From: Atrina japonica
Taxonomy: Eukaryota > Mollusca > Bivalvia > Pterioida > Pinnidae
DNA: 64,000 nucleotides
NCBI GenBank assembly: GCA_030159075.1
Contig: BROG01001141.1
Coordinates: forward strand, 27,501 to 91,500
Reading direction: 5' to 3'
Part shown: piece after piece, positions 34,673-47,536 of the stretch
Layout of the letters: each line of letters opens with the position of its first letter
How positions within the stretch are numbered: the stretch's first letter is position 1
Made by a program: the position numbers and the translations under genes
The notes under the pieces: model-generated
Seen by the model: only the letters and a program-made list of their open reading frames with translations
What the model was told of the DNA's origin: nothing
The model's database searches: none

Positions 34673-34887
34673 CTATTGTTTCTGAAACATAATATCAGCC
34701 ATTGGATTGATGTATTGAAATTTGGGACCATCCAAAGATATTTTCTTTTTCAATCTCTGAAAGAAGTTGACAATAATTGCATCTCTTTCTCCCGTTGTTC
34801 GTTCGCCGGATAATCCAGAGTACAAACTCCTCCTTAACCACCCCTCAATGACGGAAGTTATATTTTCGATTCTTCTAACATTATCGT
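34673..34887 (-). CDS. Gene A exon 8 (C-terminus)
   Basis: 215 nt. Encodes DDNVRRIENITSVIEGWLRR to MFQKQ and TAG. The TAG occupies the position of CAG in gene B; the ancestral TAA follows three codons later. Confidence 0.92.
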
Positions 34888-36101
34888 CTGCAAATATAAC
34901 ATGTTGAAAGAAGTTAAATTAAAGAATGTTAAGAAGCAGTGTTCATTCAGAGGTTTGAAAACAAATTTTGAAATTTTATAAGCTTTATGAAAAATCTAAC
35001 AATAAAATATCAACGCAGTTAAATTTATTTGTTTACTCTATTTCTGTTTACATTTATCTAACATTGAAAAACCTATTTCCCAGGGATATTAAACAATAGT
35101 GGTGTAGCTTGAAATGTTGTTAACCCGTAAAAAGCTTATTCTGGCATGCGGGAGAAATAAAGTTTCACTTTACACTTTTTCTTCGCGAAAAATTAACTAC
35201 CACCAGCTTCTGGTTTATCGAAAAACAACATATTAGTTGCTTGAATTTCAAATCTTAATTAATAATTATCTAACAATATACTTTACGAATCTAGTCGTCT
35301 GACAACCAGTTTTAGATTGGTATTTATAGTGATAAACTATGCCATACAATTACAGTACTAAACAGTAGATAACATATAAATAAATATAATATGCGTGTAA
35401 CATAAGAAGAAGCAAAATATCACGGGGTAGTCGAACCCGAATATCGCGTAAAATCTTGACATCCAACCCAATTATGATCGGAAACCGGAAACGGAATATC
35501 AGCTTTTCACAGGTAATCAACATTTCACGCTACAATAGTCTTTAATGGTTAAACATAAACGATTTAGAGTGTAGATATATTCAAAACATAGATATAAAAT
35601 GTAATCCTACAAACTTTAAGTCAAAATCATATAACCTGATGGAGTGTCTAGTGCATTCTTTCTTGACATGGATGAGTTGAAATTTTATCTAATGAAGCAT
35701 AATAAAAGTTTCAATACCACTGAATAGAGTAATCTTTCTTACTTATTACCAACCTAACGAGTAGACATAACGGAATACAAAACATTTTCCGTGAAGCCCA
35801 TCTTAATCGAAAAAATGAAGATCTATCCATATGATAATACAACGATGACTCGTCCCCGCCACATCATGTCAGAAAATACACAATAAGTAAATATGTCTTA
35901 CCAGCATTGCTTTCAGTTGTATTAAATGGCCAAAATTCCCTTTCGATTAACTTCAAGGACACAAGTTTCAAACCAAGATTTGATAATTCCGTATCTGCTT
36001 CATCCATGAATGGAAACCTGATATCATCTTCGCTTCTCTCATAGTAACTTTCGATGTTTGTATTTTCAAATTCTTTCTTAAAAAGGAAATATATATATAT
36101 T

Positions 36102-36186
<85 letters not shown>

Positions 36187-39100
36187 ACATTACCGGCTGT
36201 GGTTCGTATTCTCCTCGACTTACGACAGCAAATGCCCCTTAACCGCTCGACCATCTACGTATTAAAAATGATTTAATATAGAGAGCAAAAATTGTAAGCC
36301 TATTTATCATGCGTAGAACAGGCGGTAAACATCTGTTAAAGGCATGTTGAGGACCACACACGCAAAAAGTCTGCAATAAAAACAGGTGTTAAGTGTATTT
36401 AATGTATGTAAAACTATGTTGATATAATTGCCTAGGTTTTACTGTACGGCTTCTATCCGTCTGGTTTTTAACTGTACAGTGTTTGCTGAGTGCGTGCACT
36501 ATAACTTTGTACAACACTTTTGTTGTCCTGGGTAACTATCTGTGCAACTCCAGATGTCTGTCATCGCAACGTTGCCAAGTTAATATGGACTCTGAATACA
36601 GTTGATTTTTGAATATATTCACAGAGACGTCTCATCCCGTAACTCGGGATTAGAGTGTCGAGTGCTAGCTTGTCAGACAGATAAAATATAATCCAAAGTA
36701 CAAATTACAAAGTATATATACAATATTTCCTAACTTACAATAAATATCCTAAAGTATTCTTACAATATTTACAATGACTTTTTATTTACTACTGACAAAG
36801 ATGGCACTAAGCTAGGGTCCATTTCTGGAGTGGGGTCAATATGGTCACATAGTAATTATGTAATTATCTTAGGAAATGTTCTATACATATACACATTTCA
36901 GCATTTTCAGTTATACCAAGTACAGATGACCTTAAACGATGAACAATTGACCTTGAAAGCTTGACAAAATATTTCCCCTGCACACCCAATAACTTTCAAA
37001 TGCATATAAATACTTCTATTGAATTCATAATGCTAAAATACCTCAAACATTTTTTCCTGATAAACATCTACATAAATTAAATTTTCAACGATCACAAGCC
37101 TTGTGTTAATGGCAACTAATGCTTTTATCATTGAATTTGCAATGTTGAAATGTCCGTGTATTTCAACTTCCAGTAAAATCTGAAAATAACTAAATTTGAC
37201 CAATCAGTGACCTTTATTTTGTAACAATGGCAATTAACACTTTCATAGCATCTGCCATTGTAGCCGACACCTCCGCTACATCGTACATAGCTATATATTA
37301 CAGTAGCTTATTAGGGCCACGCTATTTTTTTCATTCTCCTTTTTACAACTTTAAAGTTGTTTTTTCCGACGTTTTTCTCGAAATTTCCAACTTTAAAGTT
37401 GGTTTTTCCATCTTTTTTCTTGGAATTTTCATTTTTTTTTCTAGTAACTGAACTTTGAATAGTATAAACATAAAAAATCTCAGATACCAATTAATAAATC
37501 AAAAGAATGTCCAAGACATAGATACAAATCCGGTAAAAATGGACAAATACGGACCTCTGGACACCAAGAGGTGGGATCAGGTGCCATGTCGACCGGTCAC
37601 ACCCACCGTGAGTCAAGTCCAATGGAATACGTGAGAAGTGAATCCTCGTCACAATTAGTACAGACGTCTCAACAACCGCCAACGGAAAGTCAACTCAACA
37701 TTTCACTTGGTTAAACGTTGACATTAAACGCAGTTTCGATATCCCTGTGTCAATAATTTGTCACTGAGTAGTTTAACTCTGTATATGAAATTTTCATATG
37801 TTGTACACGCCCTGGCATATCGGATCATTTGTGAAATATGAACTCCATATGCGGGTGACTGAGGGATATTACTACTTAAATGTGGAAAATAGTATAAATT
37901 TATGTTAATCCCTTGAACATGTCTAGATTTGCTACTGCGTTATACTGTAATCTTGATCACAAAGGTGAAGAGACTAAAACAAAAAATTCTTCTATTTTCT
38001 TTCAGGACATACATACATACAAACATACACATTTATACTTATGCACACATATACATACATACATACATACATACATACATACACATACATATAATAACAT
38101 ATACATATACACATGCATACTTATATTGAATATAACTACACAAATTATTTAATACTACCTGGTTAAACATTTATATCACCATTGGTGTACATATAAATTC
38201 TCAATATACATGTATACATAGGTATATATTCACCCACACGTATATATGCATATGCAACATATACATATATTCACGAGCACAAATATAAATATGTATATAT
38301 AATACCTAAACCTAAACATGAAACACGTACAACATGCATGCGAATACATATATACATGTATATACTGAAAACATTCTTTTTAAAAAACTGAAGAAAGGGA
38401 GAGGCAGAATGAGGTAACTATTGGATACCCAAGATAAGGAGAGAAAGATAGAATGAAGTAAGGAAGCAAAGAGTAAGAAAAAGAGAGAAAGTTGGTTCCA
38501 TATACATGTACTTGACATATACACTATCTAAAATCACATATCTAATGCTAACTTCAAATTAACAAATTCAATGTTATATGAGTCAATTCTTTTAATTTTG
38601 ACTGCTATACATCTGTAAACTAAATAGATTTGTTTGAGGTAATTTTTAAGGCAATAATTGAAGGTGTCTCTTTACAGTATTTCCTCACATAGATAAAGTA
38701 TTTTATATTAAGTAGCATTACTAAATTTTCCTTCGATGATTTACCTGTACCGAGAAGGAAAGTTTTCTTGTTTATTTCTAAATGTATAGAAAATAGTGTT
38801 AACCATGCTTGAATATCATACAAAAAGTCTGAAAATGCTAACATTCCCATTATAAATGTATAATTGATTCTTCATGTGCATGACAAAAAGTACATGCAGA
38901 ATTTGCACATATTCCAATTTTGAAAGTAAATTCATTTGTTGTTAAAATCATATGGTTAATCGTATAGTGGAACCAGTGGAGTTTTGTGCCATATATAATT
39001 AAGAAGGGTCTACAATATATTAATTTCCATTCATCTGGTTCAATGTTTTGGAAAATGTCTTCTCATTTTTCTCTGCTTTTGTTAATTCATTATCAATTTT

Positions 39101-42100
39101 TAAAATACCATGCATCTCTTTTCAATTTTAATAATATATTATATTTTGGGTGGGATCCAAAGTGTTTGGACTTTATTTATCTCATGTTAGTTATGTGCCT
39201 AAAATAATAATCTAATCGCAGAAATAATTCCATTATATTCGAGAAAATTTATTTCAATATTAAATTTATCGTTAAGGATGTATTCTTCTGAGACACAGAA
39301 AATTTCTAGAATTACATTTTTAAAATAACATACTTTTTCAAATAATTAGTCCTTAGTGATTAAAATAAAGGCCAAAAAATATATGTCAGTGTGCATTTAA
39401 GAGAGTTGTGTTACCATGGAAACCAGGTTGGAGTGAAACATTGAAAATTTCAAAAAAATAGGATATTTAAAGAAAAGTATGGCATCAACACAAAAATAAA
39501 AGAAAATGCAATGCAAATTCATCTTATTTTTATTAACACAATAACAAGGCATATAAAATAGTATGTTTCATCCTGAACGATAACTTCTTTTTTACCAAAA
39601 AATACCAAAAATTGCTATTTTTGGTTTAAAATCAATGCTTATTTTTTCTATATTCCCAAGATGAAGGTCAATAAAAATCATATTTCTGCAATTAAACTTT
39701 TTCTGAAAATTTCTGCACATTTTAGTAGAACATATTGATTTGTTTTGATAAAATAAAAAGTGGGGGTAAGTGTACATTTAAGAAAGTTATGAAACAATCT
39801 ATATCACATCCCCTCACTCATAATTAAGTGCTTCATGAACCCCTCAAGTGTCTAAACGACCTTGACCTTGGTGTGAGTGTCCTTGAAAATACATGTAGTA
39901 ATATGTTACATGTCTTTGGAATAAATGTTTTTATAAAGTTTCATGAATATATGATGCGCCATAATGAATTCTTTTTCTAATTTGTTTTCAATATTACTGT
40001 CAAAAGGCTGTACAAACATGACCTTTTAGCACTGACATTGACCTTTTAGCACTGACATTGACTTGTTGTTTTGATTCTAAAAAATATTATACAAAATTGT
40101 AATCAATTTCAGCTCTTTATGAAGCACGGTCCATTACATTTTATCATATAAAAATTTCAGCTACCAAAGTATAAATCAATAGAATGTCCAGGACACAGAT
40201 ACAAATCCGGTAAAAATGGACAAACACGGACCTCTGGAAACCAAGAGGTGGGATCAGGTGCCATGGAGGAGTAAGCATCCCCTGTCGACCGGTCACACCC
40301 GCCGTGCCAAACTTTATCCCATGTCTTTTGAAATATCAGTTGATATTCTTATGTATATAAGATAACCTTGACATTTCAACATACTTATAAGAAAGTTCAA
40401 GTAACAAAGTCCATGACCATGACATCTAATTATGAGACATCTGAACAAGCTTCAGTCCTTGTATTTTTTAACTGATTAATATTCCAAGGTATGTAGAATC
40501 AATGATATCTAAAGCAATAGTGATTTGCTGGAATCTACAGGTTTCCCTTTTTGATCCAATTGACCACCATTTACTGTACTTCTGGTGACATCTGATGTTG
40601 TTTGTGAAATGGATTCCTTTAGTTGAACAAAGCAATGTCACTGAGCCTCTTTACACACTGCAGCATTCTGTAGAATGTTTGAAATTTGTGCTGCAATGTA
40701 AATAATGGAGAAATAATACATGTGTGTAAATGACTTAATGTACTTTGTTATATTGATTAAAATTAATATACACATTCTAAGTGTTTTAAATCAAATTCTG
40801 TTAAACTACTATGTGGCAGTTTTCATATTGTCTGGGCCCTTTATCTTGAGTCAAATGACATGGGACATGAAATAATATGAATTGATCAATAGCTATTATT
40901 GGTAATTCCTATAACTGCAATAGTGTTACAGATGAGTTATGTCCTTTAACTAAATAATAAATACTTTGATTTTTTTAAAAATACACCAAAAATCAGATTT
41001 TGATAAAATTCCCTCAATATACAAGTTTAGTAGAGTAAAGGACCTTGATAATTTAAAGTTTGTAAAGTTTCAAAAAATCCTTTCAATGGTTCTGATAAAC
41101 AAGGGGACAATGTAAAAAAAAAAATACCCCATCTATCTACTTTTTGTAGTCTTAAAAATAATAAAACAAAATATATTTAAAAAAAATGATTTTAAAACTT
41201 TTGCACAAAGACTTACCCTACCGTGATAAGATAATGACTAGATTTATAAAAGAAATATATGCTGGCCAGGGATTCAAACTCAGAATCTAAGGGTCCAAAC
41301 CCAACGCCTTAACCACTGAACTATTTGGCGTCATTTCGTATGATAAATAGATAATAATCCATACCTGGCTAAAAATTTGATTTTTGTGCACATGATTTAG
41401 GAAAATACCTATATCTATATTTAGACTATATTTTTTCTTTGTCATTCAGAAACAAAGCCGTAATAACAAGAATTACCTTTATTGTAGTTAACATCCTGTT
41501 GCAATAGATGTTGCACAGTTTTGGCAGCTAGATATCCAATGCTTGAAGTTGTAGTTGTGCCAAAATTCCTAATTCAACAACTCAACCATTGCTGGTATTT
41601 TGTATTTCTTTAATTTTATTTTATTTTGAAGAAATCTTGGAGTGGCCGTCTTCTACAAAAACATTTCCAGCATGACTGCGTGGTTCGGAACAGTCTTAGG
41701 TAGCATAATTCTCTAAAAGTTCGTCGAGTACGATTTGTCTCTGTTCTGTGATTTCGCTTTTTTATGACTTAGGCCTAGTCAACTGTAGTTCTTCAGCATT
41801 CGACATGTCGCCCCTTCAAGTTTAACTTCGAATTTGTCCTGCAAAGAGTTTTGATGTTCAGGCAATTCCGCAGACACATTCCGTAGATTCTTGTTGTTTT
41901 TTATCTTTAAACTTCCTTTCAGCTGTTTACAATTACAGGTATATTATTTTCAGTTGCCGCTGTAGGTCTAGCCAATGTAAACGTTGCGCTAGTCTACTGC
42001 TTCGCGGAGTTGTCGTTCCTGCGAATTTCCGGTTTGATTTTCACTTGCCACATTTGTTAAGAATATTGCTATTTAAGATGATTTGTTTTGCAACATTATG

Positions 42101-45100
42101 ACCTCTTATGATATTGTGAGTGATATTTAAGACTGTAAGGGATTATGCGTAAGGCATTATGAAATAAGTCATTTTACGACATGATGAGTTATCGCCCTTT
42201 ATTCGGTATTATTTACGACGCTACAGTTCAGAAGAGTACATCCTTAAATCCACAAATTAGTTTTATGAAAGGTACCATTATCTCTATAAAAGTCATTTAT
42301 GAAAATTAATTTTTTTTGTAACATTTTTTTGTATAAAACACTTTTGCCACCTATCGTAATTTCATTTTTTGGTATTTTATCTGAGAAATAATAATCCTTT
42401 TGTTCTTGTTTACATTGAAGTGTTTTACAAGCTTGAAGAACTTCTTTCCAAAATTTATTCTTAATATTATCAATGCACCTTTTTAAGGAATCAGTACCAA
42501 AATGCAAAAGAGGTTTTAAATTTAAAGAGTGAAATATCAAATATCAAATGCGGAATTGACTGAACATCAAAACTCTTTGCATGACCTTTCATGTTTTGTA
42601 AAATAATAATATAAGGATTTCGGGGAGCGTGCGCCAAAACATTTATTCAATGTGTATTATGTTATTTTCGGCTTGCACACACTAAACTGTTGCATCTCTA
42701 CTTCTAAAAAATACATCATTGACAAACGAATTAACTCTGAAAAGAAAGCAAAATCCAGCAGACATAAGCAGAATACCCCCTTTTTTGTAACGCATACAAA
42801 TACATATTGTTTTTTGATACGAATGCCTATGACTTATTTCGTTCGAAGACAAAAGCTGGAAAAGCCAACTTTGATGTTGGCAAAACGAGAAAAAAGTTAG
42901 AAAAACCAACTATAAAGTTGGGAGTTCAAAGAAAAACGTTGAAAATCCCAAGAACAATTTTTTGAAAAGCCAATTTTAAAGTTGGAAAAACCGAGAAATA
43001 AATAAAAAATAATCAAGGTTGCCCTAATACGCTTCAGTAATTAAGGCAGGTGTTGTTAACTCCTCAACATCTCCTAATCCCACTTCTGAATAATCAAGAA
43101 TTGCAGGTTTTTTATGTTCAAAGAATACTGTCTCATGTACCTTCTGGCAATAAGTGTTTTTATGAGTGTTTTTCATATATATATTTAGAGTATATTTTTG
43201 TCCATAATATATCTTAATTATCTGTTCATGGTGTACGTTCACTTGAATTTGACGGTTGAATCGCGGTGGTTGCAACCGGTCAACAGTGATGGCATGACAC
43301 ATGATCCCTTCTTTATATTTTCAGAGGTATCTATTAGGTTAAAAAACTAAATCTAAACAGGAATATATTTATTCATATGCAGTTACACACTCATCTGACT
43401 GATAATATAAAACACATTCCCTTGAATTACATCCCTTTACCTCTGTTATAACTCCGTCCTTGACTAACTCTTTGTAAACATTGGTTATAGCATTGTATAT
43501 ATCTGTCATCCCCGCCATCAGAGTTGACACGGAGAAAAAACCACCTAATTTTGATAGAAAAGAATCATATTAACAAAAGCTATATAGTCTCCAAAGTCTA
43601 TAAGTGAAAATGGAGAAGTACCAATTAATAATTGAAACTCAATCCATTAGAACACCACGAAGTAGATGTGCAAATGATCTTAACATGAAGCACACGAAGA
43701 ATACATAAATCAGTATTGTAAAAAAAGGACTCCATAAGTTGATCTCAAATTTAAAATAGATGTAGAGTTAATAAACAAAACGTGGTATCATACAAACTAA
43801 AAAATGATATCAATATATTCCTCATTCCGTCTCTACGTTAAGAGACAACAATACCAATTACACAAAATAACATTTGCTGCAAAAAGAATTTTTCTCAGCA
43901 TACTTAAAAAGTGTGGTATATACGGTATAACGTGCCAAAATAACATTCATGATTTTAACGTATAGTTTTGCAGTCAAATTTATTTTCTGTCTGAGCTAAA
44001 CCTTCTGTAGTTGTTCTCCAGTTTATGAGTTTTGCGACACTCGAATGTACCAAAAAAAAAAAAAATAAATAAATAAAATAACAAAATTTATTTTAATTTT
44101 GCGTAGAAATGGACCAAATGCAACGGTACTAAAATATATAGATATTCCAAAAGTTTCATTGACGTTTTAGAATAAAAAAAGCAATGTCTGACTGCATCAA
44201 GATAATGCTCATTAATGTGATTCTCTTGCAATTAAACCTACAGGTAGTTAATCCAATTAATGAAAAACACTACGTTAAACTTTTGAAAAACTGCTTTTAA
44301 TTTGCTAGTGCAATTCTGGCGTATCAAGGGTATGTGCAAAAGATGTCCTTGACATACTGTGGGTAGTTATTACTATAGTTACCTCTTTTTAGTTCTTTCC
44401 CGCGAGAGTAGATGAAATTCCGCCAATCCACTTTAGCTTGTTCCTTCAAAATTGTCAGTTGGTCAGAATCGGCATCAAACGCGAATATTCCATTTTTAAA
44501 TTTAACAGACCTACAATTATAAGTATAATAAATCTCTATCAATATTTGTACCTAAGAATGGTTATCATGCTATTTAATATCAATTTGGGGACACACCTTT
44601 ACTAATTTTTCCAGTAAGAACTACATCTGTCTCTGAAGTTACTGTACATGGTTTGCTTGATTATTGATTATTTTGTTTGATTATTGATTATTGCCATAAA
44701 ATAATTAAATCAGCTTGACAGAAAAAGTAATAATGTATAAAGATATAAAAATCTCAGATACCAAAGTATACATCAATAGGATGTCCAGGACATAGATACA
44801 AATGCGGTAAAAATGGACAAACACGGACCTCTGGAAACCAAGAGAGGTGGGATCAGGTGACATGGAGGAGTAAGCATCCCCTGTCGACCGGTCACACCCG
44901 CCGTGAGTCCACAGTCAAGTTCAATGAAACACGTGAGGAGTGTATCCTCGTCACAATTGGTACAGACGTCTCAACAACCGCCAACGAAAAGGCAACTCAG
45001 TAGTCGGAAACAAGACTATTATACCGACCATAATATTTGCGGAACGATGACATTAAACGCGGTTTTCGATATCAATAATTTGTCACTGAGTAGTTTAACT

Positions 45101-47451
45101 CTGTATATGAAATCTTCATATGTTGTGCACGCCCTGGCATATCGGATCATTTGTGAAATATAAATTCCATATGCAGGTGACTGAGGGATATTACTAATTA
45201 AATGTGGAAAATTTACGATGGGAAAGCCGAAATCGTCGCGTTTATCGTATAGCTTAGTTGCTAATTTCCCATCTGTGTTTATATTAAGTAAAATGTATAA
45301 GTATGAAGCGTGTGTACTTGATTCTGTTATATCTTTAATTTCTAGTTCGCTGGGATATATCGCATTAACATATGTATGAAAATTGTCATTTTTAATTGAC
45401 AAAACGTAACGTCGTCGATATATCTAAATGTCAAATTAAAGGACACCGCTAACTTTTTCTTCTTTTGATTCAGCAGTTTCTGAATGAAGTCTGCTTCGTA
45501 TGAATAAAGGAACAGGTCGGCCGATAAAGGAGCACAATTGGTTCCCATAGGAATGCCGACAGTTTGTTGAAAGACCACGTCTCCGAACATTACAAATATA
45601 TTGTCTATTAGAAATTCCAGCATGTTTTTTATATCACCTTCAGTATACTTATGTGTAGAATCAGAGTGGTGTTTGACGAAATAAGTATCCTGATAGCCAA
45701 TCACTAGATATTTAAATTTTCGGGTACTACCTTTAGTGAAAAAGCAGTTGTCTATGATGCTAAAAAGTCTTTCTTTTAATTTTTATGTGAATTCTATTCA
45801 TTTGTCATCGTAAATATGTCTATTGATTGAGAAATATCATTTATAGCAATGTTTAAAAATTACATCCCCGCGTAAGACCCTACAAGTTGTGTATAGAAGC
45901 ACGAATGCAGAAAATAAAACGAATTTCTTTATTGATGTAGATGTGTTCAATTAATGTAAAATACACAGCCTGCGTCGCTTTCGTATTTATGACTTGGAAT
46001 AATGATATTATGCATTGGCAGGTGTCACATTTGAAAACCTTCCTTCAGGAAAGTGATGACACTTGCCATCATTATAAAACATGATATTCATATGAAGTTC
46101 AGTCCTCTTAGATGAACAAAGTCATGTTGTCAACGTGAAAATTAATGACGTGACCCGAATCTCATTTTATGTCCCGTGTTTGTTGTACAAACTCATCCTA
46201 AAGACTTGACGGAATGAAACTCGAAGTTAACTATGTGCAAATGAAATTAAAATATTGACTGAACGACCATATGATTTTTTACATTATAAAACGGAAATTC
46301 GACATAAAGGTGTCATACGTGAACCAAACTTAACTACTTTTATCAAACTATTAGGAATGAAGTTGTGGCACTTGGATGGTTTTAAAAGTAATCTTGCTGA
46401 AATGTTAAGTTTTGATAAAGAAGAAAATATATATCAAATAATAATCAGATGTAACCATTGAGATGCCCAGTGGACAGAATAAACAGAAACTCCAAAATCA
46501 AGGGAAGCATCCGGTAGGCATTGCTGATACATCGATGTTGAACTGTAAAGCACATGCACATTACCATTTGTTTGCAGGCTGTTATTCCCACGAATTCCTG
46601 CAACAACATAACAAGGTTTAAATGATACACAAACACTGAAAAAGATGTTAAATTTATCTGACTTCTATGTCCATACCGTAACGGAATTCTCAATTTAAGC
46701 TTCCCATGAACTGGAGACATTAAAAAAATAATCTAATAAAATATAGTCTAATGGATTAAAGACATATTAAAAGTTCTTGCACACGAGGCAAAATGCATGT
46801 AATGTTTCGTTTAGCGTCGAAGACAACGGATGACGGACAATTGAATGAGTAAGGTAACTTTATAATAGATGATATGGAATATAATTGAAAAGAAGTCATA
46901 TTTTTTTTTACTTGACTGGAATACAGTACAGTGCATTCTGTTTTTTTTTTCAAACATTATAACCTTATTAAAATTTTCTTAATATAAATTACACACCTGC
47001 CACAGTTTGAACGAGTGCATTGAAATCATTCAGGCACTGGTCTTCAAATAATATATTGATGTGTTGATCTTTAGAATTCATTCTTTGAATGCAGCCTGAA
47101 AACAAATGTTGAGTTACATAGTAAACTATAACCTATGCTAAAACGCACACCAAATTGCCACGAGTTATGCATTTAATTAATATTTTGATTGTCGTGTTGC
47201 CCTGGTTACCCACATACCTAATCGATATTGTCCAACAAAATGATTGCAAACATAACTCTTAATAAATTGGAATAATAAAATGTAATGCATTGAAAATGAA
47301 ATACAAACGATCACTATATAGATATCAGAATTAATATCACCCTACGCGGATACATTTTGCAATTATCTCATTTGAATTCAACTGTGGAGTCACGGCGGAT
47401 ATGAACGGTCGACAAGGATTTTTACTCCTCCGAGGTCCTGGATTTTCAGAG

Positions 47452-47536
<85 letters not shown>

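Larger units (their letters stand above)
39276..42243. mobile_element. TTAA-flanked TIR element inside a LINE
   Basis: Inverted ends GGATGTATTCTTCTGA (39276) and GGATGTACTCTTCTGA (inward from 42243), each flanked by TTAA (39272-39275; 42244-42247), the target duplication of piggyBac-type transposons. LINE protein similarity continues on both sides. The 2968-bp interior has no transposase, so it is non-autonomous. It contains a Naiad tail (40150-40306) and a tRNA-like fragment. Confidence 0.75.
37311..43027. mobile_element. Putative TIR element with nested insertions
   Basis: The ends at 37311 (TTAGGGCCAC) and 43027 (reading inward TTAGGGCAAC) are inverted repeats that stay similar for about 140 bp. 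They are rich in the palindrome AACTTTAAAGTTG and are flanked by TA on both sides. Inside lie a Naiad end (37478-37890), LINE sequence and a TTAA-flanked element. A third related end is at 55995-56235. No transposase is seen, so it would be non-autonomous. Two independent insertions in opposite orientation could look the same. Confidence 0.5.

Noticed and set aside
42652..42909. Overlapping plus and minus frames of 75-82 codons
   Set aside because: They extend into the AACTTTAAAGTTG terminal repeat and show no protein motif.
46255..46461. Plus-strand frame of 68 codons
   Set aside because: Runs into the antisense of gene A exon 4; low-complexity AT-rich codons.
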